Numbered from the stretch's first letter, positions 21,054 to 32,872 are shown. The stretch is 64,000 nt of DNA from Fasciola hepatica (GCA_948099385.1 CANUEZ040000062.1:2783501-2847500); one strand, 5' to 3'. The notes: generated by a model not told the origin, from the sequence alone. Translations and numbers: made by a program.

Positions 21054-21380
21054 AGGAGGCTTAAGAAGCTTAATCTGTTCTCGCTGGAACGAGGGAGGCC
21101 TGGGGGAGTTCTCATTGAAACTTTCAGGACTACGCGGGGCTTCTCGGACTTGGTAGAGCTTCATTTGCTCCCAAGAAATATGGACAAAAGATTCGGGAAA
21201 ATCTAGCTGAAGCTTGTGGAACGCGGTTGCAATACTGTGGTAAGGGAGAGGTTCTTCTCCCAACGGGTAGTAAATTGACCGGATAAACTCCCATTCTCCA
21301 CAGTGGAGGCTCACACGGTCGCAGTTTTCAAGCGAAACATAGATGCCCATTGGGACGGCTTGTTCGAAAACCTAGTGTAG
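21054..21380 (+). pseudogene. F2 element a RT thumb and C-terminus
   Basis: Reads LKKLNLFSLERGRPGG, then IETFR, then LVERGCNTVVRERFFSQRVV and FKRNIDAHWDGLF before TAG. The same signature ends copies c, d and e (NLFSLERRR...FSNRVV...WNKLP). Two internal TAGs replace what are tryptophans in sister copies. Confidence 0.65.
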
Positions 21381-22499
21381 AGTGGCAGACTACCTCAAGA
21401 CCTCCTGAGTAGCGCGTTACCTAGTGCTTGAAGCTGAGGCAAGGAGGGTTTTCACCGGGAAACAAGAGATCTGGGCCGTCCAGTGATGCTTGTGTGTGGA
21501 AGACGCTGGGGTCCAACTTCCCTCGCTAAATTACAAGAATAAACTGAAACCCGGTTTCAAAATGGGGTGTGCTGAAGGGAGCCCCAGAGCTCCGACCGCG
21601 GAAGCTGACAAAATAGATAAGGTACGATACCAGACTGCCAAAATATTATGGTTTTAAAAGAGTCCCCGAGGACGCTGAGGAAGTCCAAAAGCCTAAAATC
21701 AAAAGTCAGAACAAAGAAGAAAAATAGTGACGTGAGCATCCTGGCAGGTGGTGGAGTGACCTACTTTCCTTCCATCAGAGAACACAACGCGACGTATAAC
21801 CCATCACCCAAGGAGCAATGTATCCTCAAGTTATTTCCAAACCAAACTCAATATTTAGCATGGATTGGCTTGCATTGCTTTGCATGAAGGGTCTTAGTAC
21901 GCTGTAATGTTTTCCGTTTGACGTCTTAAGTGAGTGCATCGTCACTCTCACTGAAGCCAGCATCGCTGCTACTTCTAACCAGTTTCCGAATAGTTGAACT
22001 TCTCTTCCCTGTATTCCTCTTCTCCCACCTGGTATTATTTTATTCTCCATTATCATAATTAGTTTTCTGTCTTCCTTTTCTTTTCTTCCTATTTTTCCGT
22101 TCTTTCAGACTCACCACCACAACCCTAGCCGCGTTTTTTTAGACTCAGTGAAAGGACAGAAAGCCTTCAGTATCTTCCACGCAAGCACCACAACGGCAGC
22201 CTGAAGAGAGAACCAAGGAACATGAGTATCGAGGTCCCACCTTCGAAGAAGACCGCTTTTCGTGCCACCAAGTCTCATAGTTCAGCGGAGTCTGAGGTCA
22301 TTCGTGCTTCTACCGGGGTTCTCGCGTTTATGAGAATAGGAAACGGATGATCAGGTAACCGGATACCCTCCACATTGTCTTAACCACTAGAACAAATGCT
22401 GTTTTGGTTTCCCTTTGCGAAAGTGAGGATCTCCAGTGCTCGGGGGCAAGAAACCGCATGCTAATTTGGCAGCAGTTTCCATATCCTGCTATCTGATCT
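21381..22499. other. Unassigned spacer between F2 elements a and b
   Basis: Probably the 3' UTR of element a and the 5' UTR of element b. It contains a pyrimidine-rich block (21960-22120) with TTATTTTATTCTCC. An ATG at about 22222 opens a short frame (MSIEVPPSKK) of unknown nature. No AACTG tail is visible here. Confidence 0.35.
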
Positions 22500-22914
22500 G
22501 CGCTACACCTCGACGTGGTATTGTGCGGCGATCGATTAAGTATCAAATACGTAGAGAAAGGAGCCGAACGACTGGTAACATCGGCAGAATTGCTTCCCAG
22601 AGTTAGGAATCTAGCTACGGCCCAGCGGGATAGAGAAGATCTGGGCCAATCAACTTGTGCAGCCACCTGGCCTTTGAAACCTACAGAACTTGGAGGGGAT
22701 TTGGTTCTGCCCGAAGGATCTGTGGCCATCAGTGACAAAAAGGTGACTGGTGATTTCCTCATGAACCTTGTTAATACTGCTCATTTACAACAGTCTATTG
22801 ACAGGGTCAAGTTCAGTGTTGCTAAGCAGACACAGGCTAACTCCACCTGTGGGAACACTATATGCCCTAATGTGGTACAGGATCTAATGAGGTGTGGTGG
22901 CCGTGAGAGCTGGT

Positions 22915-23770
22915 ATCGCCGGAAATGTAGTCGATCGTCTTTCAAGGCATTCATCTTATAAGATGAACACGGATGTCTTCGATAGGCCTGCTAGAGCTGC
23001 CTCTACATCTGCAAAGATAAATGTCCGGCCGTTAAAGTGTCGGGTAAACTGGCGGTCACGAACTGCTCCGGCCCCTAGGAATAGATACGGCCATCGAAAT
23101 ACCCCTAAAACCCAGTTCTACATCAAGTATTGCCCTTAGTAAAAAATTTCGTGGAGACCTTGGGGAGAAAATGTCTCACATGCGCCAAACGTTGAAGGGC
23201 AAAAAGCTGACTTGGAGGCTGTTATGGACAAGTTGAACAGTCGGACTCGACTTTGGCATGTTACCAAGGAACACGGAAATATCTCTGAGTGTGAACCGCA
23301 ATGTAGTGGTAAAAGGCGTCCCTGAACCTGCCTATCAAGCAGCCAGACAGAGGGATAGAGATATTCGACACCACGTGCCAAACCTACTAAGAATATCTGA
23401 GCTTTCTGGCAAACCGTACTGAAGTGAGATTCAGGCTGGATGAGTGGAGCTAGAACGAGGGTGGCCAATGACCCCCTAGGCCGGAGTCCATCGAGTTTGC
23501 AAAACCTGGAGAGAGGAGTGCGCTCTTAGCATCAGCGGAACTGCTTAGGACAAGCACCCACGGAACGATCATAATCGAGCCAGATGACCGGATTGGTCGG
23601 CCAGAGTCAACCAGAATGATCAAAGCTGACCATGGGAAAAAAGTCAGCTTCGTATTTGTATTGAAAAATACAAAACTCCTCCACCAGGTCGTCATAGTAC
23701 CCCTACTCTCAATGGAGCCTTTAGAAAGCCAAATTAAGCCCCACAGTCAAATTCAAGAGGGATAGGTAGA
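22915..23770 (+). pseudogene. F2 element b ORF1
   Basis: Best-preserved part: LSVNRNVVVKGVPEPAYQ, then NLLRISELSGKPY, then RPESIEFAKPGERSALLASA and ELLRTSTHGTIIIEPDDRIG. This is the typical C-terminal ORF1 module of CR1/Jockey-type elements (RNVVVKGVPE strand, RPxxIxFxxPxERxxLL helix, EPDD end). Several frame changes occur at about 23400-23480. The N-terminal region at 22515-22960 is open but not recognisable. Confidence 0.6.
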
Positions 23771-23879
23771 GGATAAAACATAAGCTCATCCCTCGTCACC
23801 AAAAAGCGAGGCCAACCCTCGGAACTAGGTTCCGAGTGCCACGTCTACCAGTTCACAAACGGAGCACGAATGCCGGGAA

Positions 23880-24480
23880 ACCTAGCTGTAGCTTACACTA
23901 GTGTATGTAGCTTTGGAAGTAAGTGGCACGAGCTGGCAGCAGAGACTTCCGATACTGATTGCATAGCAGTTGTCGGAACCTGACTAAAAGCAGGGAATGA
24001 AAATGGTGCCTCTTCTCCTTCTGGCCGCTACATTCACCGAGCCGATAAGGTGGATGGAAGAAAAGGTGGGGGTGCCATGACAATAGTCTAAGAAACAGTA
24101 AAGTAGATAGTCGGGGAACGTACCGCGTCACCAAATATACAGTCGGTCTCACGCCACTTGAAGCTTCACCAAATTAAAGTACTTGTTGCGTGTGCGTGTA
24201 TCGAAGGCTCTCTGCCACCTTACTAGAGGATGTGGCCTCGCTAAACTGCATCCACTGCGCCGCAGCCGGAGCAAGTAAACTCAAAATCACCGGGGACTTC
24301 AGTGCCCTCGAGGCAGATTGGGTGAATCTGTGGGCAGCAGGTCACAATTTCCCTGCCAGACTTCTATACTTTGTACCGGAGGCAGCTCTTGTTATGTGCG
24401 TCTCACAAACAACTAGGTGGAGGGGAGCATAGACTCCCGGGTCACTAGACTTGGTAATTGCCAGCACACCGGTGACAATG
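23880..24480 (+). pseudogene. F2 element b endonuclease
   Basis: Reads YTSVCSFGSKWHELAAETSD, then DCIAVVGT followed by a stop where the glutamate-tryptophan of ETWL is expected, then SSPSGRYIHRADKVDGRKGG. These are the first strands of an AP-like endonuclease with the basic GRKGGG loop. The later GDFN region is represented by ITGDFSALEADW near 24290 (asparagine replaced by serine). Inactive. Confidence 0.6.
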
Positions 24481-24559
24481 AGGGCCTACAGATATCACCG
24501 CCCTTAGGAAAGAGTAACCACGGAGAGAGTAGTTGCAGCTACTTGGCCGCGAAGGACAG

Positions 24560-25269
24560 GGTGCCCCAAATTTTAAAAGAGGCTTTAAGGATCTAGACGT
24601 GCAACCCGAGCACCAACATGGGACCAACATTGTGAAAGTGTGGGGGAAGAATGTAAGGTGCGGAGGAACAATCTTCTGTTGCTCATAGAGCGTTTTGTAC
24701 CAGTTCGCAGAATCCGCAGAAAGGGAGGGGCACCGCAGTGGACCAGTAAAGCAACCAGGGCGTGGTGTCAATACCAGCAGACAGGGGGCCACAGAAGGTA
24801 CTTCCGACTCACAAAAACTCGTGAAGTAGCCATTAGGGTCCGAAAGCAGTTTAGGCTAACTTGTGAGAGCATCTTACCTGGAAATAGTAAGCGGTGCCCA
24901 AAGGCCTCCTGCAACTGGGTTCAGTCAAAATGAGTCAAGCGGGTAGCTGCTGGTTCCGATAAGGCCGGCATGACATCCAGGCACTCGACAGTATCCCCGA
25001 GGCCGAAATACAGCGAGAACAGTTGATGACAGCGCACCAGCGCACCAGCGAGACAGCGGACTGGATCCGGCTAACGAACCCCCCACCAGACAACAAGTTT
25101 GCAAACCAGTCCTTGATTTGCAGATGACTTAGGAGAAGCTCTGAGGGCTTACAAAGGACATGAGGCAGCTGGTACATAGGGCGCCCATGTTACGGTTTTT
25201 TGCCCCTTGCCCAGGTCATAGAAGTCCGTCTTGCTCGGCTGCACACCAGGTCGTTGGACACAGCGCAGC
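24560..25269 (+). pseudogene. F2 element b pre-RT linker, left half of the split gene
   Basis: Reads APQWTSKATRAWCQYQQTGG, then RRYFRLTKTREVAIRVRKQF, equivalent to the PMWWKAAIAKAIRR...KLRNETVSLLRTSKREF linker of copy d. The region ends at GCAGC (25265-25269), the target duplication of BEL-A. Coding continues at 44526. Confidence 0.55.
25265..25269. other. Target-site duplication of BEL-A, left copy (GCAGC)
   Basis: GCAGC directly before the LTR start TGTAAC at 25270; repeated at 44521-44525 directly after the other LTR. Five bases is the usual length for BEL/Pao. Confidence 0.8.
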
Positions 25270-25643
25270 TGTAACGACCGGTAGTGGGAAATTCCCCAAA
25301 AAGCAACTGCAGTTCCATGGTTCCTTAACATCACTCACTTATGTACACTATTGGCTTATTCCATGTAATGTATTTTTCTATGGACCAACGTTTGTTTGTT
25401 CGCGTCCAGCGCACTGCGTCGTCATATCCTTGTTCTGGACCTGCGTGACACACGTGCTCCTCTGTCGTAAGCCGCAAATCGGTTCTCGTTTTTGAGTCAT
25501 TGTAATGGCATAATTGAGGTTTGTATCTGTTTCGTGTCATTGTTGATCTGGTAATCTAGTATCATAGAATTTCACGGGTACTCACCTCCTGATTTCGGTA
25601 TCCGTAGCAAACTTGGCTGCGCATTGCTCAGAAGTGTCCGACA
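25270..25643 (+). repeat. BEL-A 5' LTR
   Basis: Starts TGTAACGACC and ends TGTCCGACA; 374 bases. Contains TGTAATGTATTTTTCTATGG, possibly part of a promoter. The following ATACTCA-x-GATCAG-TTGAAATGAG resembles ATACTCA-x-GATCAG-TTTGGAACGAG after the BEL-B LTR, so the primer-binding region is conserved, but I cannot assign the tRNA. Confidence 0.85.
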
Positions 25644-25706
25644 ATACTCATTTGATCAGGTTGAAATGAGAAGATAACAAACACGCCAAGCAAAGGTTCG
25701 AAGCAA

Positions 25707-27194
25707 TTGGAATCTGGACAGGAAGTAATGCAGCAGGTCACTGGGGAGGTTTTGCGTACTTCTGATTCTTTTTTTGGCGCTAAGCCATCTAGTCCTGTCA
25801 GTGCTAGCTCATGTATTACTGAGCGTCATATGGATTACGAGAGTGTCGATCTATTTAAGCTAAGGGCATTAGACCTGGAACAACAACTTTTATTGGCTAG
25901 GCAACAGGCTTAAGAATCAGAAGGGAAGTGTAGACAGAACCAGCGTGAGCAGAAGACCAGCGACTACGATTTATCTGACAGGTCAGGACAAATGGAAATA
26001 GGAAACTCTGCGCCGGTCGCAGAATATAAAACATCAATGCCACTAACAATCGATCTGCCAAGAGTGAAACTGACAGTTTTCGACGGCAGATCTACACATG
26101 ACGGTAAGTTCATCAGGCAGTTCAAAATTTTCGTCAACAAACAAGATAACCGATCCCAGGCAAAGGCTTTTCCACCAGACTCATCACTGCGAGGCCGATC
26201 AAGAGAGGCTATCGACGGGTGCACCAAGCTCAACTTGGAACAGGACAACACGCGAGCAAGGAAGAATTTGAGGGACTTGTTTGGCCAGCCGTTAAAAGCA
26301 GCCCGTAATCTAATAGAGGGCGTGATGGTAGGGGCAAAGAGAACCAAGGGCGACGTCTACACAATGGCCGACCTGGTGATGAAGATGCAAAACTGCTCAA
26401 CAGCCCTCGACCATTTAGGTTACAGGGCTGACCTAGATGCCATGCACACTTTGGAAGGCATAGTCCGTCACCTTTCTCCCGAACTACAGGGTCGGTGGGC
26501 GGAAGAAGCAGAACGGATAAGCCGTGGCCACCGGGAGGATAACTTCGGGGACTGGACAGAATACTTGGACAGGCAAACCAAGAGAGTCGACAGTAGATTT
26601 GGCCGACTTATCCGGGACAGTAACCGAGTAAACAAATCCAGCACCAGCCAGGCCCAAACCACCGCTCGGGAATATCCGAAATATCAGCTTTTGACCAATG
26701 CACGCTCCACTTCACGCAAGGCTCTAGCGCATCCATGATGCTGGCCCTGTGATGCCAGCCATGGGCTACTAGAATGTCTGAAGTTCATCAGTGCCACAAT
26801 AGACGAACGTTGGGGAACGACAAGGACGACAATGGTATGCTTTATATCCCTCAGCACCACGCACCGGGCGGCAGCTCGTCAAACAAGGATCAGATGTGGT
26901 GACGAGAGTTGTGCGGGCAGACACCACCGACTGTTATACCAGGCGAGAGAAACTACGCCAGAGGCGAACACCAAGCCCAGTGTTATTTGTTCAACATCGC
27001 CGTTTGTCAGCAAACCAGTACTTTCGGGAGTAGTTGCCGTGGGAGTGATGACCCCAACCGGGGTGGTCAAAGAGCTGGCGTTCGTCAGCAGTGGATCGGA
27101 CACAACCCAGGTGATGGAGCGGTTTGCCGACAAACACCGGTTTGCTAAAAGCACGACGTCGCTAGCGGTGAGCACGGTGGGCGGAACAAAGTAA
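25707..27194 (+). pseudogene. BEL-A gag and protease, two internal stops
   Basis: Gag builds the capsid-like particle; the aspartic protease would process the polyprotein. One frame from 25707 to TAA 27192-27194, with TAA 25911-25913 and TGA 26736-26738 inside. Gag includes LPRVKLTVFDGRS, GDVYTMADLVMKMQ and LDAMHTLEGIVRHLSPELQG. The zinc knuckle is damaged: the CX2CX4HX4C of BEL-B appears as CFISLSTTHRAAAR, losing two cysteines. The protease active site reads SSGSDTT where BEL-B has DSGSDTT, so the catalytic aspartate is gone. No ATG need be the true start; the frame begins soon after the leader. Confidence 0.85.
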
Positions 27195-28719
27195 TGACCG
27201 CCAGCCGGTTGAGGTTACAGCTCGTCTCCTTGGACACCAACAAGCAAATCGAATCAACGGAGGCATTAACAATAACCGATCTCCCCATGTGAGCACCAAG
27301 GTCGGTGAACGCAGTTTTGACTAGATGGCCCCACCTGCGGGATATGACCGTAGCAGACTGGGAGGATGATGAAGTGGACCTTCCCATTGCTTGCGACGTA
27401 CCAGAGGCACATTGGGTACTTGACCAGAGAATGAGCAACGGCCGGGCAACTTATGCCTTACGCGCAGCTCTTGGATGGATACTAAATGGTCCAGTAGGGG
27501 GAAGTGGTTTCGCGAATTACGTATCGGCGGAAACGGGCGGCATGGGTTATCATTCACAACTGCTGTATAAAAACGAGTTTCACGACATCAGAGACGAAAG
27601 ACTACTGCTGTCTCCAGGGGACCGGTTCGTTTTGCAAACATTGCTGTGAGGAACTAGAGGCCTTAAAAGCAGTCCGGGGTCCCCGTCCCACGGAGCACAC
27701 CAGCTGACCATTGGGTTGCGAACAGAAACTATGCTCAGCAAAGACTACGACGACTGAAAGAACGCTTCTTTCTAGACCAGGACCTGCGGAAACGATATGC
27801 AGAATTAATGAAGCGAAACGAAGCTCTCGGCTACGTTGAAGGGGTGCCTGCTACCACCGACGGCCGAAAGGGGATCCGGCATCTAGCTCAACACCCGTTT
27901 ATAAACCTAAAGAAAACCGAAACACTGCGGGCGGTATTCGACTGTGCAGCCAAGTTCCGGGGCAAGTCGCTAAATGATCGCCTGCCACAAGGGCCTGACT
28001 GGACCATGCCACTGATCGAAGTTTTGTGCCGTTTCAGAGTGAGTATAGTGGCCTTGTCCGCCGAAGTCAGGGAAATGTTTCACCAGGTGAAAATACCGCA
28101 TAGGACCAGATGCTTTGCTTTTCCTTTGATGGGAGGAGAATGACCGAGACAAAGCAGTGGTAAATTATAGGATGACTGTCCACCCCTTTGGAGCGATATC
28201 ACCACCGTTTTGCGCTAACTACGCCCTTCGAGAATCAGTGAACAAACATGGAGCCTTGGTCCACCGGTCGGTTGTGGATGGCGTCATCAGAAACTTCTAC
28301 GTCGACGACCTTCTTGGGTCATTCGATGATGTAGACTCAACCCTAGAGCAACTCAGAGGCCTAACAAGATTGCTGGAAGGGGGCGGATTCCATCTAACAA
28401 AATGGATGTGGAGAGCTTCAGAAGTGCCCGAGGTCATTCCGTACCACGAGAGAGCCGAGAGGATTAGAGACTTGGACGGCTCTCCACTCTCTACCGAACG
28501 CAATCTAGGAATACAATGGAACGCGGAAATGGACGACTTTGTATTCCAGCTAAACGTCCCGAGCTACCAGTAACCCGTCGAGGTATACTATCTGCTGTCT
28601 CTGTTTTTTTCTATTCTCTCCGTATATTCTCGCCCTGGCTGTTAGCCGGAAAGATCCAGCTGCAGCGGCTCCGTCGTGAGAACTTCGTTTGGGACCAGCC
28701 ACTGGACTGAGAAGATCGG
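27195..28719 (+). pseudogene. BEL-A reverse transcriptase, frameshifted
   Basis: Three open pieces (27305-27649, 27808-28143, 28157-28573) plus a connection region to about 28719. Landmarks: AHWVLDQRM linker, LRAVFDCAAKFRGKSLNDRL, motif A VALSAEVREMFHQV (glutamate in place of the catalytic aspartate seen in BEL-B), YRMTVHPFGAISPPFCANYAL, motif C NFYVDDLLGSF with the YVDD box intact, then GGFHLTKWMWRASEVPEVIP and LNLGIQW-type strands. Frame changes occur near 27650-27800 and 28145. The YVDD survives, but motif A and the frame do not. Confidence 0.85.
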
Positions 28720-29270
28720 TTGGAACGGGAAGAGTTTCTGAACACCCTAAATAAACCAGAGGACAAACGGATTCTACGGTGCTTGCCTCGTGGCCATACA
28801 ACAGACGGGAGGACTACAAGCCTTTTCAGAGTCATTCAAAGTCGGTTATGGAGCCATGGTGTACGGACGATGGTGCGCGGGAGATGGACAACTCTCTATG
28901 GGATCCTGCTTGCCAAAGCCCGCTTTGCCCCACTGAAATCGGTTTCGATTCCGCGCCTCAAGTTCAATGCAGCCGTGTTAGCAGCAAAGATGGTACAAGC
29001 GGTAAAGAGATGTTTCAGTTTCTATATTTGGTCGGCTAGTTTTTGAACGGACTCGATGATAGAGCTGCACTGTGTTAACAACGTCAGGAGTCGTTCCAGT
29101 ACCTTCGTCGCTAACAGATCCACGATCATCCACGACGAATCGGCCACGCACCAGTGGAAGGGTGTCAAGCCTGGTGATAACCCAGCCGATCTGTGCTCCG
29201 AGGTGCGACAAACTTCAGGCAACTCGATACATGCATAGAAGGGCCGAAATTCCTGCACATGCCTCAACAG
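28720..29270 (+). pseudogene. BEL-A RNase H
   Basis: Reads ARFAPLKSVSIPRLKFNAAV, matching the strand ARVAPLKAVSLPRLELAAAV in BEL-B, then RSSTFVANRSTIIHDESATH and GDNPADLCS. The first catalytic strand (SDAS in BEL-B) is destroyed by a frame change near 28820. RNase H would remove the RNA template. Broken by stops near 29046 and 29238. Confidence 0.75.
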
Positions 29271-30258
29271 GGCTGGCCCGTGTACGCACTAAAGCCTCCT
29301 CAGGAAATGGAAATGGAGATCAGAGGCGTAGTGGTGACAGTCACAGTCGTCGAAGCGTCATTAATTTTGCCACGATTGGTCAGATTTTCTTCGTGGATGA
29401 AGACACTTCGTGCACTAGTTTGGCTGGCCAGGTTCGAGAGACTTTTGCTAGTCATGAAAGGGATTTGCCCCCCTTCCGGCCGTATACGAATGGGTCTGAT
29501 AATTCCCGATGAACTACGATCCGCAGAACACGATATATCCAAGATGACGCAGCGGGAGGCTTCCATCTGAGAACTCGAGAGGGCCGAAGAAGTGGGACTA
29601 GTTAATGGAGGAGTACCATCTCCGACAGGCGATTGAAACATTTAAACCCCAAACTCATTAACGGATCACTACGGGTAGATGGTAGGCTGACCATCTCCCA
29701 CCTGAGCTTTGACACGAAATATCCCATACTGCTGCTGGCCCGACAAACTGTGATGGAGCTAATAATCCAACACGCCCAGGGCCTGGAGGGACATGCCGAG
29801 AAAGCCACGTGAGGAACCTCACCCGAAACAGCCTTTGGTTGCTGGGGGGAAGAGCGACTGTGAAACGCGTAGTCCAAAGCTGTGTACACTGTATCAGACT
29901 CAGCGCCGCGACAGGCAAACATTATATGGCTCCAATGCCAGAATGTAGAGTGGCTCCGTATTGGTGGCCGCTCGGTGCCACCAGGCTGGACTATTTCGGG
30001 CCGGTGTGGATCACGTATGGAATGAGGTTGGAAAAACGATGCGGGTGTGCCAAGACGTGCATGTGTTCGCGCGAGGTACACTTAGAATTTTCGCATTCGA
30101 TAAAACCGACTCATCCCTCCGGGCCTTGCCTGGTCTTATCAACCGAAGAGGCATACCAACAGGTATATACTCCGAAAATGGGCAAAACTTTGTGGGCGCC
30201 CAGTGAGAACTGCAGCGCCGGTACCAAAACATGAACAGACACAAACTGCAGAATCGAA
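29271..30258 (+). pseudogene. BEL-A integrase, left half, cut by BEL-B
   Basis: Includes the VVVTVTVVEASLILPRLVRF linker, LRSAEHDISKM, the zinc-binding HHCC region (SCVHC near 29878) and the catalytic core: LDYFGPVWI (first aspartate) and YSENGQNFVGA, where the second aspartate is glutamate. Several frame changes. Reading stops at AATCGAACCGTG (30252-30263), exactly where BEL-B begins. The same integrase continues at 42898 with the WPFN and ASHRG strand that precedes the catalytic glutamate. Confidence 0.8.
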
Positions 30259-30263
30259 CCGTG
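30259..30263. other. Target-site duplication of BEL-B, left copy (CCGTG)
   Basis: CCGTG directly before the BEL-B LTR start at 30264; repeated at 42893-42897 directly after the other LTR. Both lie in BEL-A integrase coding sequence. Confidence 0.85.
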
Positions 30264-30641
30264 TGCAACACACGTTTGAGCAATGCGTAGACAAATTCGC
30301 AACCGATCCCGAAATCAAAAGGCGATTATCCGTTATATTCCACGACACTAGATTATTGAATGAACAATGACACCAAAAAGATACAAACCTCAATAATGAG
30401 ATCACAAGGACTCAACAACGAGAAACCGAATAGCGGCGTGTGAGCGAACAGCACGTGCGTCGCGCAGGTCCTGAACAAGGACATAATAAAGTGGCGCTCT
30501 GGGCGCGAGCAAACAACAATTGGTCCATAAAACAACCAGTTCGTACAGACAAGTCAATGGTGTGGGCAAATGAGTGATGTTAGGAAAAGCACTGAATCGT
30601 GGGGGTTGAAAAAGGGGGATTTTCCACGACCGGTGGTTACA
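30264..30641 (-). repeat. BEL-B 3' LTR
   Basis: Plus strand runs TGCAACACACG to GGTTACA; on the element strand it begins TGTAACCACC. 378 bases, pairs with 42515-42892. Preceded on the element strand by AGGATTTTGGTGGGCTG, a candidate purine-rich primer site shared with BEL-A (GGATTTCGGTGGGCGG). Confidence 0.85.
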
Positions 30642-31381
30642 CAGCCCACCAAAATCCTCCTGGATCCTTAGCAGAGTCAAAGGTTTGGTATAAGGGTACT
30701 GATTCTTCCTACCTACATAGGCCTTGCTGTCAGTGCGCGTGCCTAATGCTGGTCATCATCGTTCTACTACTGGTCGCACCTAATCCGTGGACTACATAGG
30801 CTTGAGGCTAGTCTACATCTTCCAAGGGAACAACTGACCGATGGTGGGCGTGAAGGGGGCACATAGATGCTGTCCTTGGAAAGGCCGTCCTGCCATGGCT
30901 GTATGTGCTTGCGTGAGTGAGAGTGTGTGTATAATGTAATCGCCGCCACCTCCACATATGCAAAGGATCTTTCGGCAACGTAAGCAAAAGCAAACTTCGA
31001 ACACCGTCACATGTTTGATAGGGGTTGCGGGACATAGCGTGCATCGGATATGTGCGTATGTGTCTGCGTGTACGATGGAATCACAAGTATCACCAAACAT
31101 CAAAGGAGGACTTTCCGCAAAGTCAAAGAAAGACTGTGAGCACTTTAACGTGTTTGACGGAGACTGCGTGGCATAAACGAATAAAATGTGGACATGTGTG
31201 CATGACCTAAGTTCCGCCACTTCTACGTGCAATGTCGTGTCGTGTGATAAACTAGGGTTTGGACAACTCCATGGTAAATAGTGAACACCGTAGGAAATCA
31301 AACACAAATATACTTCAAAGAACGTGTGAAGGGTTGGGTCCTGCGGGAGAATGCAGGAGGAAAAAATAAATGAGTTCAGCT
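30642..31381 (-). repeat. BEL-B 3' UTR with two tandem repeat units
   Basis: Non-coding 740 bases between pol and the LTR. Two related units of about 139 bases (31158-31021 and 31020 to about 30880 on the element strand) each start TCAAACA(C/T)GT and end in a CATAC/CACAC-rich part. The same pair exists in the BEL-A 3' UTR (43635-43895). The frame at 30813-31307 is open by chance. Confidence 0.6.
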
Positions 31382-31720
31382 TCAGCTGGTATCCGCAGAC
31401 ATGGATATAGCTTGGTCTGTAGCGTCGGCCTCGCCCACGTCACTGTCACCTCCAAGTAGAGGTATTTTACGGATAACTCGCAATATGTCTCCTTTGTTAG
31501 CTCTCACCACCACCGTGCTCACGAGGCCATCAATTTCTGTACGACAATCCTTGATCACTCCAGCCGGCCGATTGTCTTTATGTAAGTGACTCTCCACGAG
31601 GATGACCACATCGCCATGTCTGAAGGACCTCTGTTTGGAGATCCACTTTTGCCGAAGCTGCAGTGTCGGTAGGTACTCCCTCGTCCATCGTTTCCAAAAA
31701 GCCTGTGCTAGGTGGTTCAC
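31382..31720 (-). pseudogene. BEL-B pol C-terminal DUF5641-like domain
   Basis: Reads HLAQAFWKRWTREYLPTLQL, then KWISKQRSFRHGDVVILVE, then NRPAGVIKD, and ends in TGA. This is the small domain that follows BEL integrases (W-x-R-x-YLPxLQ-R-xKW, then GDVVLV, then RPxGxV). It is in a separate frame from the integrase core (31721-32371): the core runs to GTYVVGWK and stops just upstream, so a one-base shift or stop separates them. Relatively intact. Confidence 0.8.
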
Positions 31721-32371
31721 TTATTTCCATCCCACGACGTACGTTCCACGCAGGGTTTTCGGTGTGGTTGCTCCTGCGTTTGACCGGAGTAATAATAGGT
31801 CTTTGGGGGTGAGTGCCGTTTCGCTTTCCGGGTCTGGGACGATCGGAGCCACGGGTCTGTTGTTCAATATGCGTTCTGCTTCTGTTGGTAAAGTAGTCAG
31901 CGTCTCGTCATCGCGGGTTTGTTTTGAGGTCAGGGCTGTGAGTGTTTTCCTATTTGATCGCATCATCCTCTCCCAAACGCCACCACGATGACTGGCATAA
32001 GGTGGGTTGAAGTGCCATTCTATCCCCTTTTCTACGGTCTTATTTTGTATTTTGGCGTGGTCCAGGCGGCTCCACCATTTCTCTAACTCCTTATGAGCCC
32101 CAACGAAGTTCAAGCCATTGTCTGAGTATACGTTCTTGGGGACGCCCCGCCTCGCGATGAACCTTTGAGAGGCTATAAGAAATGAATCCGTGGTCATATC
32201 ATGCACTACTTCAAGTTGGACTGCTCTGGATTGTAAGCATGTTACCAAGCAGCCGTACCTCTTTTGGGTGCTCCTCTGATGTCGTACGAGTAACGGGCCA
32301 AAGCAGTCAACGCCAGTTTCCATGAACGGGCACCATCCCGGATGGACTCTTACGGCTGGAAGGGGGGTCAT
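31721..32371 (-). pseudogene. BEL-B integrase catalytic core
   Basis: Open for 216 codons. D-D-E core: GVDCFGPLLV (first aspartate), YSDNGLNFVGA (second aspartate), NPPYASHRGGVWERMMRS (glutamate in WERM). Then AERILNNRPVAPI and LTPKDLLLLRS, typical of BEL integrases. This is the most intact integrase here and the reference for spotting the BEL-A lesions. It is listed as a pseudogene because the surrounding polyprotein is broken. Confidence 0.85.
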
Positions 32372-32872
32372 CTTTTCCTGGCCTGCTACCGCTCTCCGGC
32401 GACGACAAGTAATTCAGTTGCCTATGACTCGCTTGACCGCCGCTGGTCCCTTTGTCACCCAAAATCGTCGAGGTATATTTTGCAATAAGTGATTCAAACC
32501 TGCGTGTCCCTCTTCTCGATGTACATGGTCTATCAAGCATCTCGTTATATGGTGGTCACCGAGGATTATTATGGGGTGTTTTGTTTCGTACCCTAGATTT
32601 GAATTCGTCAGCCGCCCTCCAACTCTCAGTAGTCCGTTGATTCGCGTGGGGTCTGGTGTTCGGATACTGCTGTGCAACAGCCTGCTTCCTTTGGTGTTAT
32701 CATCTATCCTGGCTGGCTCGCGGGCCTCGGACGGGGAAGCATCTAGTTGCAGTAGGCGTATAACGTCGAGTTCGGCTTGACTCAGCTCGCCCGGTAGTAT
32801 CGCCCCCACATTCAATGTGTTTCGTGGTCTTGCTCCTTTCATAATCAGTAAGAGTACCTTTATCGTGTCCAC
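32372..32872 (-). pseudogene. BEL-B integrase zinc-binding N-terminal domain
   Basis: Reads LPGELSQAELDVIRLLQLDA, RINGLLRVGGRLTNSNL, KHPIIILGDHHITRCLIDHV, then HREEGHAGLNHLLQNIPRRF. The HHCC zinc site starts at HVH...GH and would end in the cysteines after KRVIGN, where TGA or a shift interrupts the frame near 32414. Classic BEL arrangement preceding the core. Confidence 0.8.

Larger units (their letters stand above)
17400..21380 (+). mobile_element. F2 element a: CR1/Jockey-like non-LTR family 2, old copy
   Basis: First of six plus-strand F2 copies. Order: 5' UTR (approximate), ORF1-like region, endonuclease start, RT and thumb, ending in TAG near 21380. It is the most decayed of the set along with copy f. 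Limits outside the coding region are estimates from the spacing in copy c. Confidence 0.65.

Noticed and set aside
22515..22961. 148-codon frame as a host gene
   Set aside because: No recognisable domain, and it lies where F2 element b ORF1 is expected.
30813..31307. 164-codon antisense frame after BEL-B pol as an env-like gene
   Set aside because: It spans the tandem non-coding repeats, has no signal peptide or membrane segment, and the equivalent BEL-A region is not open.
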